A stretch of DNA of 64,000 nucleotides from Teredinibacter turnerae T7901 (GCF_000023025.1 NC_012997.1:2787125-2851124); one strand, 5' to 3'; positions 1 to 9,779 are shown, numbered from the stretch's first letter. The notes: a model not told the origin generated them from the letters alone. Translations and numbers: made by a program.

Positions 1-495
1 AATCGCAATCGGACCCAGCTGGGACAAATACCCCTTAATTTCGATTCCCCAGAGGGTTTTCAGCACCTGTTTCGCAACCGCTCCAGCCGCGACACGCATA
101 GCCGTTTCCCGCGCTGAAGACCTGCCTCCCCCTCGATAGTCCCGAATTCCATACTTTTTAAAGTAAGTGTAATCCGCGTGTGCCGGCCGAAACTGATCTT
201 TGATATTGCCGTAATCCTTTGAGCGCTGATCTGTGTTTTCGATGAGCATGCCAATTGGCGTACCTGTAGACTTACCTTCAAACACACCCGAAAGCACTTT
301 AACTTTATCTGCTTCGCGCCGCTGGGTTGTGTAGCGAGATTGGCCTGGCTTGCGGCGGTCGAGGTCCTCCTGGATCAGCGCTTCATCCAACGCGATCCCC
401 GGTGGGCAACCGTCTACAATGCAACCTAATGCCAAACCGTGGCTCTCACCAAACGTGGTAACGGTAAACAGCTTACCGAAGGTATTCCCAGACAT
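1..495 (-). CDS. aroC: Chorismate synthase, N-terminal part (cut by window edge)
   Basis: Chorismate synthase makes chorismate from 5-enolpyruvylshikimate-3-phosphate with reduced FMN, the last step of the shikimate pathway. The start ATG is at 495 and the product begins [20 protein letters not shown], the family signature; a later [11 protein letters not shown] segment is also typical. Only about 165 of the usual 360 or so residues are present, because the gene runs off base 1 of the window. It lies 24 bases downstream of prmB on the same strand, an arrangement common in gammaproteobacteria. Identification is firm; nothing can be said about the C-terminus. Confidence 0.95.
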
Positions 496-519
496 ATTTC
501 AACCAAGGCTCATATTTAG

Positions 520-1437
520 TTATTGTTGAAAAAACTCAGCAAACTCGTGAAGTTGTTCGGCGCTAAGCATAAACACACCGTGGCCTCCGTGCTCAAACTC
601 CAACCAGACGAATGGCACTTCTGGATAGGCCTCTTCTAATGCCGCCCAGCTGTTGCCCACCTCAACCACCAGCAAGCCATTGCGCGTAAGGTGTTTACTG
701 GCATCGCGTAAAATGCGTCGCGCGAGAGAGAGGCCGTCGTTACCTGCGGCCAAACCCAAAACGGGCTCAGCATGATATTCCGCTGGCATGGAGGACAGAT
801 CATGGGCGTCCACATAAGGTGGATTCGACAGGATCAAGTCGTATTTACGACCGATAAAATGTGGGGCATTAAAAAGATCGGACTCAATGGCGGTAACCCG
901 ATCGACGAGTTCGTGGTTGCGGATATTACGCGCCGCCACTGCCAGCGCAGATGCCGATATATCCGAAATATCGACTTCACTTCCCTGAAAAACAGAGGCC
1001 GCCAAAATCCCGATGCAGCCACTGCCAGTGCACAAATCAAGCACGCTGGCCGGGTCTTCCTGAAACCAGGGGTGCATGCCGTTTAGCAGCAATTCGGCTA
1101 TCGGCGAGCGCGGCACAAGGACGTTCTCGTTGACCTCGAAACGCAGTCCGCCAAAAATCGCTTCACCCGTGATATAGGCCGCAGGCACTTTTTCTTTGAT
1201 TCGACGGCCAATTGCATGGAAGACACGCTTCTTCTCATCTACCGTCAGACGAGTGTCGTATATAAGTTCCAACCGCTCCCAAGGTTGGGCCAGCGCCCAA
1301 AGTACGAGAACAGCACACTCGTCCCAGGCGTTGTCAGTGCCGTGACCAAAATACAGTTTGGCACGTACAAACCGACTCGATCCCCAACGGATCCAGTCTT
1401 TTACGGTAATGAGCTCTGAATTAAGTTCTTCCAACAT
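520..1437 (-). CDS. prmB: Ribosomal protein L3 N5-glutamine methyltransferase PrmB
   Basis: HemK-family SAM-dependent enzyme of 305 residues. It carries the SAM-binding motif I VLDLCTGSGCIG (about 133-143) and the NPPY motif at 205-208, which holds the glutamine side chain. PrmB methylates a glutamine of ribosomal protein L3. I choose PrmB over PrmC because of its place directly upstream of aroC and the N-terminal LITVKDWIRWGSSRF helix typical of PrmB. The ATG at 1437 gives the expected length. It is divergent from folE across a 192-base spacer. Confidence 0.9.
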   Translation of the reverse strand: MLEELNSELITVKDWIRWGSSRFVRAKLYFGHGTDNAWDECAVLVLWALAQPWERLELIYDTRLTVDEKKRVFHAIGRRIKEKVPAAYITGEAIFGGLRFEVNENVLVPRSPIAELLLNGMHPWFQEDPASVLDLCTGSGCIGILAASVFQGSEVDISDISASALAVAARNIRNHELVDRVTAIESDLFNAPHFIGRKYDLILSNPPYVDAHDLSSMPAEYHAEPVLGLAAGNDGLSLARRILRDASKHLTRNGLLVVEVGNSWAALEEAYPEVPFVWLEFEHGGHGVFMLSAEQLHEFAEFFQQ

Positions 1438-1551
1438 GTAATGGCGCGCAGATACAAAAGCCGAGTATTTTAGCCTGAATGCGCCGTTAGATCACAGCGA
1501 TTTTTAGGCCCGAAGAAACGCTCGGCTCGTAAACTTATCGTTCAACCTGTT

Positions 1552-1594
1552 GCGGTATTAACGGTAACCTTGCTGTAATATACCGCTTTTTTTT
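1552..1594 (+). promoter_or_regulatory. Inverted repeat plus T-tract in the folE leader
   Basis: A perfect 7-bp inverted repeat, GCGGTAT at 1552-1558 and ATACCGC at 1580-1586, is followed directly by a run of T on the + strand, about 40 bases ahead of folE. In RNA it would resemble a Rho-independent terminator or attenuator. A -35/-10-like pair (TTGCGG at 1550, TGTAAT at 1573, 17-18 bases apart) overlaps it. So it could equally be a promoter with an overlapping operator. The structure is seen; the function is inferred. Confidence 0.35.
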
Positions 1595-1629
1595 CGGCCA
1601 CAGGGCCGAGTGTAGTTTGAGGAAATAGC

Positions 1630-2184
1630 ATGAAACCGACACCGGCTGAGCTGTACGCCAACTTAATAAGCTCTACAGGAGAAGACCTTCAAAGACCCGG
1701 CCTCCAGGGAACACCTGCACGCGCAGCCACGGCATTCGAGTACCTCACTAGCGGCTATAAGCAGTCAGTACAGGAAGTTGTAAACGATGCCCTGTTCCCT
1801 TCCGATTCAAACGATATGGTGGTTGTGCGCGATATCGAGCTCTTCTCCCTGTGCGAGCATCATATGTTGCCGTTTATAGGCAAGGCGCATGTGGGGTATA
1901 TCCCGACTGGCAAAGTGCTGGGGTTATCTAAAGTCGCAAGAATTATTGATATGTACGCACGTCGTTTACAAATCCAGGAGCAACTAACGCACCAAGTGGC
2001 CAGCACCATTGCCGAGGTAACTGGCGCCGCAGGTGTGGGAGTTATTATCGAGGCCAAACACCTTTGTATGATGATGCGCGGTGTTGAAAAGCAGAACTCA
2101 GTAATGAAAACGTCTGCCATGCTTGGTAGTTTTCGAGCGAATCTAAGTACGCGCAGTGAGTTTCTAGCACTGCTGAACAATTAA
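1630..2184 (+). CDS. folE: GTP cyclohydrolase I, type IA
   Basis: Converts GTP to 7,8-dihydroneopterin triphosphate, the entry to folate and pterin synthesis. The protein has 184 residues, normal for the bacterial family. Zinc-ligand positions are visible: C75 and H78 in LCEHHMLPF, and C146 in HLCMMMRG. The segment after C146 (GVEKQNS) is also family-typical. Because the zinc cysteines are kept, this is the zinc-dependent IA enzyme, not the IB form. A GAGGAA ribosome-binding site sits at 1619. The gene stands alone on the + strand, divergent from prmB and convergent with the PilZ gene. Confidence 0.95.
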   Translation: MKPTPAELYANLISSTGEDLQRPGLQGTPARAATAFEYLTSGYKQSVQEVVNDALFPSDSNDMVVVRDIELFSLCEHHMLPFIGKAHVGYIPTGKVLGLSKVARIIDMYARRLQIQEQLTHQVASTIAEVTGAAGVGVIIEAKHLCMMMRGVEKQNSVMKTSAMLGSFRANLSTRSEFLALLNN

Positions 2185-2203
2185 AGCGCGCAAATTGCGG
2201 GAG

Positions 2204-2563
2204 TCAGCCGGTGGCGTTTCGCTCACCGGCTTCAGCAAAAGATTGCAATATGTTGTTATAAGTGTGCATGTCGCCAGCTGAGATGAAGATCATCGCAAGT
2301 TCAAGCTCAGCACCGCGATCACCCGACAACAAACGGCAGTAAACCACTTGCGTTTTAGCCCGTAGGCGGCATTTGCCACCCCTGTAAGGCGCGTTCACTT
2401 CAATATTCGCCAGTGAACCAACGGGAAGTGCCTGATTATAAGCAACAATAAACCCCTGCTTGGCGATGCCCGTAACACGGGCATCAGTTATGCGGCGGTC
2501 TGGCGTCATTACCCGAGCACTGTAACGGACCGAAAAGTGGGGCGGAGCAAGGCGATTGTTCAT
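2204..2563 (-). CDS. PilZ-domain-like protein
   Basis: Small cytoplasmic protein of 119 residues. The start is set at the ATG at 2563 (MNNRLAPPHFSVRYSARV), which has a good AGAGGA ribosome-binding site; an upstream in-frame ATG at 2641 would add an unconvincing extension. A basic RYSARV segment followed by a DARVTGIAKQGF stretch resembles the RxxxR and (D/N)xSxxG parts of PilZ domains, but the serine is replaced by G or A. Binding of cyclic di-GMP is therefore uncertain. Its role is unknown. It ends 20 bases from convergent folE. Confidence 0.6.
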   Translation of the reverse strand: MNNRLAPPHFSVRYSARVMTPDRRITDARVTGIAKQGFIVAYNQALPVGSLANIEVNAPYRGGKCRLRAKTQVVYCRLLSGDRGAELELAMIFISAGDMHTYNNILQSFAEAGERNATG

Positions 2564-2652
2564 GCGGAATCCTCTTACGATGGATGCGAGCTCACTGTAT
2601 CTCTCACACCCTACCGTATGAGTGTAGCCAAAACTGTACAATTTACAGACAG

Positions 2653-3513
2653 CTAGCGCAAAACAACCTCGACTCGATCATGCGCCACTCTGCCCCCGCC
2701 CTCACGGGGGGCCAGTGGCCCGACGCCTTCGGCTATAAGCTGGGTCGCACGCACGCCCTGTGCCTCGAGCTTCTCCTTCAATTGTCTTGCAAGCTGTTGC
2801 GACCGCGACACCAATACCAGCAAAGGTTCCCGCCCGTAGGCATGCCCAACCAGGTAAACGGTTAGTGTGGGGCGGGAAATTAGTGCATCGGCAAGCGCAG
2901 ATATATCCTCCGGCACGTCTGCCAACGCGTAATATCCGGCGGCGTTAAGGGTGTTAAGTATGGAGGCCCTACTCGCATGCAGGTGCAGCCTGTCAACCCC
3001 AGCGATTGTAAGCAGCTCGACCTGCGCATAGAGGCGACCGTTGCCCCGCTGAGCCAAATAAGCTACCAGGAAGGCAGCCCCCCGCTCCACTTTCAGCTCC
3101 CATGCGCGATAGGCCTGCGTCTGGTCGAGGCCATACAATTGCTTTACTTCAAATACTTCATTTGCCCAGACATTACTGCTTCCGCAATCCAGGCCATCGC
3201 ACAGAAATAGCAGCCGAGCATTTAACGACCGAACGTAATCATCCAGAGCAGCGACGGCATCCCGCAGACGTATACTCTGCGCAAGTTCATAGGTCCTCGA
3301 CGCAACCGCTGCGCTAACCTGCTCTTCTCGATCAAATTGCCACCGTCCGTCAATTTTCTTTGGTGCAGAGAGAATGAACCTGTAGCGCGGTTCATTTGAG
3401 GTTCCCGCGTACATCTGCCGACTACCGCTAAACAGACCCTCAAATTGGAACACGGGCTCTGCGCGGGCAAATATGGAAAAACACCCTATAAAAATAAGTA
3501 GTAATAATTTCAT
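2653..3513 (-). CDS. DUF4892 family exported protein
   Basis: A 286-residue protein with a clear signal peptide (hydrophobic MKLLLLIFIGCFSIFARA, likely cut near residue 18), so it is probably periplasmic. The middle part matches the DUF4892 pattern: a YRFILSAPKKIDGRW opening and a CDGLDCGSSNVWANEVF segment, whose cysteines may pair. The C-terminal 90 or so residues look like an OmpA-like or beta-alpha-beta segment (VYLVGHAYG, then DRVEVVLR at the end). It overlaps the hydrolase gene by the ATGA arrangement, so it is the last gene of the gpsA operon. Function is not known. Confidence 0.75.
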   Translation of the reverse strand: MKLLLLIFIGCFSIFARAEPVFQFEGLFSGSRQMYAGTSNEPRYRFILSAPKKIDGRWQFDREEQVSAAVASRTYELAQSIRLRDAVAALDDYVRSLNARLLFLCDGLDCGSSNVWANEVFEVKQLYGLDQTQAYRAWELKVERGAAFLVAYLAQRGNGRLYAQVELLTIAGVDRLHLHASRASILNTLNAAGYYALADVPEDISALADALISRPTLTVYLVGHAYGREPLLVLVSRSQQLARQLKEKLEAQGVRATQLIAEGVGPLAPREGGGRVAHDRVEVVLR

Positions 3514-4409
3514 TGCCTGCCGGCTTTTTGTTTTAAAAGATCTTTAGGGTCAGTTTTAAAGTAGGTATTGCAGTAGGTCGCGACAGCCCTATAGTTCGTT
3601 GACATGTGAAGGTGGTGATCCCCTTCCAGCTCTATTCGCCTAAGGTTGGGGTACTTCTCGAGCCACTCATCGAGTTGATGAAAACTATTTATAATTCCCT
3701 GCTTACCAGCAAATATAAGTACCTCAAGTGACAGACAGGAAATAAAGGCTTCCACTTGTTCGCGAGTAAACTTGACCTCGGAAGGCGCCATGACCTTGTA
3801 GTCGTTAGCCCAGCTATAACCATTTCCGCGCTTTACCACACCTCGCCGGGCAAGTGCTCGCGCATCCTCGAGTGTCAGCTCAGTCATGCCGTGAGTACGC
3901 GCTACGACTGCCGACTCATAGTTCGGGTGTTCCCGTAGCGGCTTGCGCGCAAGGGTGCGGGTTATATTAATTGAGGAGGCCAATTGGGCCGGGGCTTCTT
4001 CAGGAGGAATGGGTTGTGGGACTATAGCTTCAATAAGCGCAAGATGCGTCACCTTTTCTGGAAACGAACCGGCGAGAATCGTCGAAATCATCGCCCCTCG
4101 GGAGTGCCCAAGTAAGCCAAAGGTTGTCCAGCCTAACTGCTCAGCGACAGCCAGTACTTCAGCGACGTCGAGCCAGACGTTGTACGCAGCAACCAAAGGC
4201 CTGTGATCACTCTTGCCATGCCCCGCCAAGTCGAGGGCGACCAGGTTAATTGATTTGAGCTCCGGCGCCAGAAAATCGAATGACCCGGCGTTGTCGAGCC
4301 ACCCGTGCAGCGCAATGACTGGCAGACCATCCGGGTCCCCCCAACGCTCACCACGCAAGGTGATACCAGGCAACTTGAAGACCACTTCCTCGCCGCGAAA
4401 ATGATTCAT
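3510..4409 (-). CDS. Alpha/beta hydrolase (serine hydrolase-like)
   Basis: Cytoplasmic alpha/beta-fold hydrolase of 299 residues. It has an LHGWLDN oxyanion segment (34-40), the nucleophile elbow GHSRG with Ser103, and a late EGDHHLHM segment holding the catalytic histidine (H265 or H266). The HGWLDNAGSFD pattern is typical of the SERHL-type subgroup. I start at ATG 4409, not at the longer in-frame option, because its ATG overlaps the sixA stop as TGATG, which fits translational coupling. The substrate cannot be told. It is the fourth gene of the five-gene operon from gpsA to DUF4892. Confidence 0.8.
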   Translation of the reverse strand: MNHFRGEEVVFKLPGITLRGERWGDPDGLPVIALHGWLDNAGSFDFLAPELKSINLVALDLAGHGKSDHRPLVAAYNVWLDVAEVLAVAEQLGWTTFGLLGHSRGAMISTILAGSFPEKVTHLALIEAIVPQPIPPEEAPAQLASSINITRTLARKPLREHPNYESAVVARTHGMTELTLEDARALARRGVVKRGNGYSWANDYKVMAPSEVKFTREQVEAFISCLSLEVLIFAGKQGIINSFHQLDEWLEKYPNLRRIELEGDHHLHMSTNYRAVATYCNTYFKTDPKDLLKQKAGRQ

Positions 4410-4870
4410 CAGTTCACATGCCTGATCCACCGCAATTCCGCGCAACCAGCGGCGAGAATATCACCAGAGAGTGCCGCGAGAGAGGCGGTATCGAATTGTG
4501 CGAAGCCACGTGGTTTACCGCAAAGCGCTTCAGTGAGTTCAGCCACCAACGGCAAATGTGAAATCAACAGAATAGAGGACTCTTCAGAGAGATTACTCAG
4601 CTCAGTAAGTGCGCGATCCAAACGCGCCTCTGGCACTAGCCAGTCGCAGGTTTGCGCCGGTCGCTTGCCGAGTTGTTCTAACACAATCTCGGCAGTCTGC
4701 TGAGCGCGCAATAGCGGACTGACAAACATACACTTTACGCCAGCCAGCTCGGCCGATCGCTCCTGAACCGCCTGCGCAACCTGAGCCCGACCTCGAGAAT
4801 TCAGTGCACGTTCAAAGTCTGTCCTGGCAGACAATTCAGCGGCTCCATGGCGCAGGATGAAGGCGTCCAT
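4409..4870 (-). CDS. sixA: Phosphohistidine phosphatase SixA
   Basis: Histidine phosphatase superfamily member of 153 residues, near the usual SixA length. The catalytic RHG motif is at residues 7-9 (MDAFILRHGAAE). A second histidine in LLISHLPLV fits the branch-two active-site position, and FVSPLLRAQQTAE is the conserved central segment. Family members remove phosphate from phosphohistidine in phosphorelay or phosphotransferase proteins. The start ATG lies directly against the TAA of the DUF4389 gene, so the two are co-translated. Confidence 0.88.
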   Translation of the reverse strand: MDAFILRHGAAELSARTDFERALNSRGRAQVAQAVQERSAELAGVKCMFVSPLLRAQQTAEIVLEQLGKRPAQTCDWLVPEARLDRALTELSNLSEESSILLISHLPLVAELTEALCGKPRGFAQFDTASLAALSGDILAAGCAELRWIRHVN

Positions 4871-5245
4871 TTAGGCGCGTTCCTCGGCAGCGCCGTCGCC
4901 CTCCGAAGTTACCGGTGCTGTAGCTGCTTCCGGTGCATGCTCTGCAACTGTTTGTTCCGCAGAAGCTGAAGGCGTTTCGGGCCAATCAGCAAAGGGAAAC
5001 GGCTTCTCTTCGCTGTTGTATGTCAGAAAGTTGATCGTCCCATGAATATAAATGGCTAACGATGCTGCGAAATAACGAAGCTTGGGATTATCGCTCCCTG
5101 TCACCAGGGCAAACAAAAACTGCACACAAACCAGAACCCACAGAACTGCCAGTGCGACCTGGAAAAACACCGCGAACAGCACCATAAACACCAGCCGCAG
5201 CCAGTGCTTGCTGGATGTTAAATTTGACTTGATATCCTCGTTCAT
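4871..5245 (-). CDS. DUF4389 membrane protein
   Basis: A 124-residue inner-membrane protein. One long hydrophobic region (about 17-50, [22 protein letters not shown] onward) is followed by an amphipathic segment [20 protein letters not shown], a pattern of DUF4389 proteins. The tail is acidic and Ala/Glu-rich. It overlaps the gpsA stop by ATGA and abuts sixA. DUF4389 genes often sit beside gpsA and sixA in this group, which suggests a role in the envelope or in lipid precursor supply; this is only inference. Confidence 0.75.
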   Translation of the reverse strand: MNEDIKSNLTSSKHWLRLVFMVLFAVFFQVALAVLWVLVCVQFLFALVTGSDNPKLRYFAASLAIYIHGTINFLTYNSEEKPFPFADWPETPSASAEQTVAEHAPEAATAPVTSEGDGAAEERA

Positions 5246-6264
5246 TGCACGCCCCCTTGCATATCCACATCACTCGCCATGGCTCCGGTCATCAGGCCGG
5301 TAACCACCTCCAATATGTCCTTGCCCTCGAACAACACTTCATGCAAGCCGGTAACCAACGGCATGTATATGCCCATTTCATCCGCCTTGTCCTTAACAAT
5401 TTTAACGGTGTTAACCCCTTCCGCCACCTGCCCGATATTGTCTAACACCTGCGCCAGCGATTCACCTTTGCCAATAGCATAACCTACTCGGTAGTTGCGG
5501 CTTAAATCCGACGTACAGGTCAGGATTAAATCGCCAACACCAGCGAGACCTAGGAATGTCATGCCGTTGGCTCCCAGCGCAGTTGCCAACCGGGTCATCT
5601 CTGCCAAACTGCGGGTCAACAGCATTGCTTGGGTGTTGCTGCCACAACCAAGGGCCGCAGCCATTCCGGTCACTATTGCATAAATATTTTTGAGTGCACC
5701 ACCCAGCTCAACGCCATAACGATCGGTATTAGCATAAATTCGAAACGTCTTAGACGCGAAAACCTGCTGTATACATTGGATAACAGAATCGTGCTCACTG
5801 GCGATCACGCTCCCTGTGAACTGGTTCTGGATGATTTCTTTAGCGAAATTGGGACCGCTCAGAACGCCAATGCGTACATTCCCCAGCTCCTGCTCGAGAA
5901 TCTGGCTCATCAACAGGAAGCTTTCACCCTCTATTCCTTTGGTTGTACTCAGTACTATGGCATTTTCTGGAATATGCGGCGCGACTCGACGAGCGACTTC
6001 GCGGAAAGACTGGCTAGGCACAGAGAGCGTCACGACATCGGCATCAGCGACAGATGCGACTAAATCGGACGTTATCTCCAAATTGTCGTTAAGCTTGTAG
6101 CCCGGCAAGTACTCCGGATTTTCGCGCTCGAATTGGCACTTTTCTGCTCGATCCTCATCCCTCATCCATAAGTAGGTGTGGTGCCCATTTGCGGCGATGA
6201 TATTGGCAATTGCGGTACCGAAACTGCCTCCGCCCAAAACGGCTACCCTCAGAGAGTTGGTCAT
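5242..6264 (-). CDS. gpsA: Glycerol-3-phosphate dehydrogenase [NAD(P)+]
   Basis: Reduces dihydroxyacetone phosphate to sn-glycerol-3-phosphate for phospholipid synthesis. The 340-residue length is normal. The Rossmann motif [10 protein letters not shown] lies at 11-20. The catalytic lysine region [16 protein letters not shown] and the [10 protein letters not shown] segment are both present. It is the first gene of a minus-strand operon in which every junction overlaps or abuts (gpsA, DUF4389, sixA, hydrolase, DUF4892). Confidence 0.96.
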   Translation of the reverse strand: MTNSLRVAVLGGGSFGTAIANIIAANGHHTYLWMRDEDRAEKCQFERENPEYLPGYKLNDNLEITSDLVASVADADVVTLSVPSQSFREVARRVAPHIPENAIVLSTTKGIEGESFLLMSQILEQELGNVRIGVLSGPNFAKEIIQNQFTGSVIASEHDSVIQCIQQVFASKTFRIYANTDRYGVELGGALKNIYAIVTGMAAALGCGSNTQAMLLTRSLAEMTRLATALGANGMTFLGLAGVGDLILTCTSDLSRNYRVGYAIGKGESLAQVLDNIGQVAEGVNTVKIVKDKADEMGIYMPLVTGLHEVLFEGKDILEVVTGLMTGAMASDVDMQGGVQ

Positions 6265-6380
6265 TGTAATTCCTGTGATTTACAACGGCATGTCGGGTTT
6301 ACTGAAGTCTGGCACTGGTCCATAGCACTCTCGCTAAGCTAAGAGAAGCACCCCGGCAAGCTCTACATGCACTAAATTTG

Positions 6381-6421
6381 GCTATTATTCAGGCGCGATA
6401 GAGGCACACCTGAATAATAGC
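6381..6421. repeat. Perfect 13-bp inverted repeat downstream of htpG
   Basis: GCTATTATTCAGG at 6381-6393 and its exact complement at 6409-6421 are separated by 15 bases. It lies between the htpG stop (6434) and gpsA. A terminator or mRNA-stabilising hairpin for htpG is likely, but there is no U-tract on either side, so a protein-binding palindrome is also possible. Confidence 0.6.
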
Positions 6422-6433
6422 GGACTGCTGTGA

Positions 6434-8332
6434 CTATGCGATGTCCATCAGCAGCTTGTTCATGCGTCGAACATACTCCGCAGGGTCATTCAAACTTCCA
6501 CCCTCGGCCAGGCTGGCTTGATCGAACAGAACATGGGCAAAATCGGCAAAGCGATCTTCATCGGCTTCCTTATCCATTTTCTGTACCAGTGGATGCTCGG
6601 GATTAATTTCGATAACCGGCTTCGACGATGGCACCTGCTGACCTGCGGCCTCGAGCATGCGGCGCATTTGAGCGCCCATATCATGTTCACCAACTACCAG
6701 ACACGCCGGCGATTCAGTAAGGCGATGGGTAACACGTACTTCCTCAACCTCATCGGTTAATACGGTCTTCAAGCGCTCAACAAAATCTTTGAACTGCTCT
6801 TCCACCTGCTCCTGTTCTTTTTTCTCTTCTTCGCTATCAAGGTTGCCAAGGTCAAGTGCGCCTTTGCCGACATCCTGGAGCTGCTTACCGTCATACTCCA
6901 TTAAATGGCCCATCAGCCAATCGTCTACGCGATCAGACAACAACAGCACTTCGATACCTTTCTTGCGGAAAACTTCCAGGTGAGGACTGTGTTTAGCCGT
7001 ATTAAAATTCTCTGCAACGACATAATAAATTTTGTCCTGACCTTCTTTCATCCTAGCGATGTAGTCGTCAAGAGACTGATCCTGTACATCCGTATCATTG
7101 TGCGTAGTAGCAAACAGGAGCAGGCTTGCAATTTTGTCTTTATTTGCGTAATCCTCGGCTGGCCCCTCTTTCATTACCTGGCCGAAATTTTTCCAAAATT
7201 CCGCGTACTTATCGGCGTCATTTTTACGTATTTTGTCCAACATATCGAGAACACGTTTAGTCAATGCAGAGCGCATGCTGTCGATGTTTGGGTCTTTCTG
7301 CAGGATCTCACGAGAGACGTTCAGAGACAGGTCATTGGAGTCAACGACGCCTTTAATAAAGCGCATATACAGCGGCAGAAATTGTTCTGCCTCGTCCATA
7401 ATAAAAGTGCGCTGAACGTAAAGTTTGAGGCCGCGCGGAGTATCGCGATTGTACAGATCGTAAGGCGCATTGGACGGAATATACAGCAGGCTAGTGTAAT
7501 CCAGCTTACCCTCAACTCGATTGTGACTCCACTTTAGAGGCTCGGCGAAGTCATGAGAAATGTGCTTGTAGAATTCTTTGTATTCGTCGTCGGTAATTTC
7601 ACTTCTTGGACGAGTCCATAGCGCTGTTGCGGTATTAATTGTCTCATCTTCTGGCGCTTGGTCGTCTGCGTCTTCACCGTGCTGTTCCTTTTGCATAACA
7701 ATCGGCAGAGAGATGTGGTCAGAGTATTTTTTGATAATCGAGCGCAATCGCCAACCGTCCGCGAACTCCTCCTGACCCTTTTTCAAATGCAGAATTATCG
7801 TCGTACCACGGTCAGTTTTTTCAATGGTAGAAACGTTGTACTCTGCTTCCCCTTCGCTTTCCCACTGCACGGCGTCAGCTGCAGACGCACCCGCTTTGCG
7901 AGTCTGAACTACGACTTTATCGGCAACAATGAATGCGGAGTAGAAGCCAACCCCAAACTGGCCTATCAAATGGGAGTCTTTCTTTTGGTCCCCAGTAAGG
8001 TTGGATAAAAATTGCGCGGTACCGGATTTAGCAATGGTACCCAAGTTCTCAATCACTTCATCACGCGTCATACCGATACCGTTGTCACTTATGGTTACGG
8101 TATTGGCCTCTTTGTCGAAACTAATGCGAATCCGTAACTCGCTATCGTTTTCGTACAAAGCACCATTGTTCAAGGCTTCGAAACGCAGTTTATCGGCTGC
8201 ATCCGAGGCGTTGGAGACGAGCTCCCGCAGAAATATTTCCTTGTTTGAGTACAACGAGTGAATCATCAAGTGCAGAAGCTGCTTGGCTTCTGTCTCAAAT
8301 CCACGAGTTTCTGTGCTTGCTTCAACGGTCAT
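6434..8332 (-). CDS. htpG: Molecular chaperone HtpG (bacterial Hsp90)
   Basis: ATP-dependent Hsp90 chaperone that helps fold and remodel client proteins in the cytoplasm. The 632-residue length is standard. The N-terminal GHKL ATPase shows [13 protein letters not shown] with E37 and N41, DNGIGM at 83-88, and [11 protein letters not shown]. The middle domain has [14 protein letters not shown] and the [10 protein letters not shown] catalytic-loop region, and the C-terminal dimerisation part is complete. A sigma-32-like promoter precedes it at 8372-8400, consistent with heat-shock control. Confidence 0.97.
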   Translation of the reverse strand: MTVEASTETRGFETEAKQLLHLMIHSLYSNKEIFLRELVSNASDAADKLRFEALNNGALYENDSELRIRISFDKEANTVTISDNGIGMTRDEVIENLGTIAKSGTAQFLSNLTGDQKKDSHLIGQFGVGFYSAFIVADKVVVQTRKAGASAADAVQWESEGEAEYNVSTIEKTDRGTTIILHLKKGQEEFADGWRLRSIIKKYSDHISLPIVMQKEQHGEDADDQAPEDETINTATALWTRPRSEITDDEYKEFYKHISHDFAEPLKWSHNRVEGKLDYTSLLYIPSNAPYDLYNRDTPRGLKLYVQRTFIMDEAEQFLPLYMRFIKGVVDSNDLSLNVSREILQKDPNIDSMRSALTKRVLDMLDKIRKNDADKYAEFWKNFGQVMKEGPAEDYANKDKIASLLLFATTHNDTDVQDQSLDDYIARMKEGQDKIYYVVAENFNTAKHSPHLEVFRKKGIEVLLLSDRVDDWLMGHLMEYDGKQLQDVGKGALDLGNLDSEEEKKEQEQVEEQFKDFVERLKTVLTDEVEEVRVTHRLTESPACLVVGEHDMGAQMRRMLEAAGQQVPSSKPVIEINPEHPLVQKMDKEADEDRFADFAHVLFDQASLAEGGSLNDPAEYVRRMNKLLMDIA

Positions 8333-8371
8333 TGTAGTGTCTATCCTCTACCGGTTTATACGATGGAATCC

Positions 8372-8400
8372 TATATGGAGTTGCCGATAGCGAATTCAAG
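8372..8400 (-). promoter_or_regulatory. Sigma-32 (heat-shock) promoter of htpG
   Basis: On the minus strand CTTGAA (8400-8395) is followed after 14 bases by CTCCATAT (8380-8373). The sigma-32 consensus is CTTGAA, 13-14 bases, CCCCATnT, so only one clear mismatch is seen. The predicted RNA start is about 30 bases ahead of the htpG ATG. The location before a classic heat-shock gene supports the call. Confidence 0.75.
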
Positions 8401-8425
8401 GCTGCCGAATGGGGAAACAGTTCGC

Positions 8426-8743
8426 TTAGGGACACCGATATATAAAAAACTCCTGCGCCCCAGTAGCGGAATCGGATTTTGCCATAACCGCATTCCCGCC
8501 CATTTTGGCGGCCTCATTTCTTGCCAGGGTTTCAAGCTCACGAGCTACTTTGTCTTCACCGCGCTTCACAAAACCCACTTTATCTTTAACACTTACGCTC
8601 GTGCTTCCCAGGCGCTGACACGACTCTGGGGCAGACACAGTTTGAAGTACCTGTACATGTTCAGCCTGCTCAATGGGTTTAACCCAAGTACAGCCGCCAG
8701 CAATTGCAACTACCACAATCGACAACATCAACGTTCTTTGCAT
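8426..8743 (-). CDS. DUF4156-like lipoprotein
   Basis: A 105-residue lipoprotein. I start at ATG 8743 because a GGGAGGAATT ribosome-binding site lies just before it; the longer frame to 8821 lacks such support. A signal peptide ends in the lipobox IAGGC, so the mature protein should be lipid-anchored from the cysteine near residue 18. The rest contains CQRLGSTSVSV, ARELETLARNEAAKMGGNAV and a YRCP end, the usual DUF4156 layout of two cysteines around a helix. The function of this small envelope family is unknown. Confidence 0.72.
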   Translation of the reverse strand: MQRTLMLSIVVVAIAGGCTWVKPIEQAEHVQVLQTVSAPESCQRLGSTSVSVKDKVGFVKRGEDKVARELETLARNEAAKMGGNAVMAKSDSATGAQEFFIYRCP

Positions 8744-8850
8744 AATTCCTCCCAAGATAATCTCGCTTTTCAACCAACCTAATATCCGTAAATTTCCAGT
8801 CATTAACAACCAAACGAACAATCTGCGTCCACAGAGCTGGCGTATGAATC

Positions 8851-8882
8851 AAAAAAAAGGCCGACTGAAAGTCGACCTTTTC
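8851..8882 (-). terminator. Rho-independent terminator after sucD
   Basis: Read on the minus strand, AAAAGGTCGACT pairs with AGTCGGCCTTTT (one G-U pair, 3-base loop) and is followed by a further run of T. It lies 25 bases past the sucD stop and ends the sdh-suc cluster. Confidence 0.88.
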
Positions 8883-8906
8883 TATGACCTGACGCGTGAG
8901 TAAAAG

Positions 8907-9779
8907 TTACCAGCCGGTAACCTCTTTCAACGCATCACCGATGTTCGCCAGGCTGCGAACAGTCTTCACACCAGCGTCTTCCAGCGCCGCAAATTTCTCG
9001 TCTGCAGTACCTTTACCACCGGAAATAATCGCACCAGCGTGCCCCATGCGCTTTCCAGGAGGCGCAGTTACACCCGCGATGTACGAAACCACAGGCTTGG
9101 TAACATTCGCTTTAATGTAGGCGGCAGCTTCTTCTTCCGCGGTTCCGCCAATCTCACCGATCATTACAATCGCTTCGGTTTGCGGGTCGTTTTGGAACAT
9201 TTCCAGGATATCGATGAAGTTAGAACCAGGAATCGGGTCTCCGCCAATACCGACACAAGTGGACTGACCAAAACCGTAATCGGTTGTTTGCTTAACCGCT
9301 TCGTAAGTCAGGGTGCCAGAACGAGACACAATACCCACCTTGCCGGGCAAATGAATGTGACCTGGCATAATTCCGATTTTACACTCACCGGGCGTGATCA
9401 CGCCTGGGCAGTTAGGACCAATCAGGCGAACGCCTAACTCATCACACTTCACTTTACAGTCCAGCATATCCATTGTGGGAATGCCTTCAGTAATACACAC
9501 AACCAGTTTCACGCCGCTGTGCGCTGCTTCCAGGATAGAATCCTTACAGAAAGGTGCTGGCACATAGATGACAGAGGCATCGGCACCTGTCTCTGCTACA
9601 GCTTCCGCCATGGTATTGAACACAGGCAAGCCCAAGTGCGTTTGGCCACCCTTACCAGGAGTAACGCCACCAACCATTTTCGTGCCGTATGCAATCGCCT
9701 GCTCTGAATGGAAGGTGCCTTGCGAACCAGTGAAACCCTGACACAATACTTTAGTTTCTTTGTTAATCAGTACGCTCAT
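8907..9779 (-). CDS. sucD: Succinyl-CoA synthetase, alpha subunit
   Basis: With SucC, this converts succinyl-CoA, ADP and phosphate to succinate, CoA and ATP in the TCA cycle. The 290-residue length is normal. It has the CoA-binding [14 protein letters not shown] segment, [10 protein letters not shown], and the phosphorylated active-site histidine H247 in [14 protein letters not shown]. Its ATG overlaps the sucC stop as TAATG, coupling the subunits one to one. It is the last gene of the TCA supercluster and is followed by a strong terminator. Confidence 0.97.
   Translation of the reverse strand: MSVLINKETKVLCQGFTGSQGTFHSEQAIAYGTKMVGGVTPGKGGQTHLGLPVFNTMAEAVAETGADASVIYVPAPFCKDSILEAAHSGVKLVVCITEGIPTMDMLDCKVKCDELGVRLIGPNCPGVITPGECKIGIMPGHIHLPGKVGIVSRSGTLTYEAVKQTTDYGFGQSTCVGIGGDPIPGSNFIDILEMFQNDPQTEAIVMIGEIGGTAEEEAAAYIKANVTKPVVSYIAGVTAPPGKRMGHAGAIISGGKGTADEKFAALEDAGVKTVRSLANIGDALKEVTGW

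Noticed and set aside
2206-2231. GC hairpin between folE and the PilZ gene
   Set aside because: AGCCGGTG/CACCGGCT pairs well but lies inside the PilZ coding region and has no T-tract, so a terminator call is weak.
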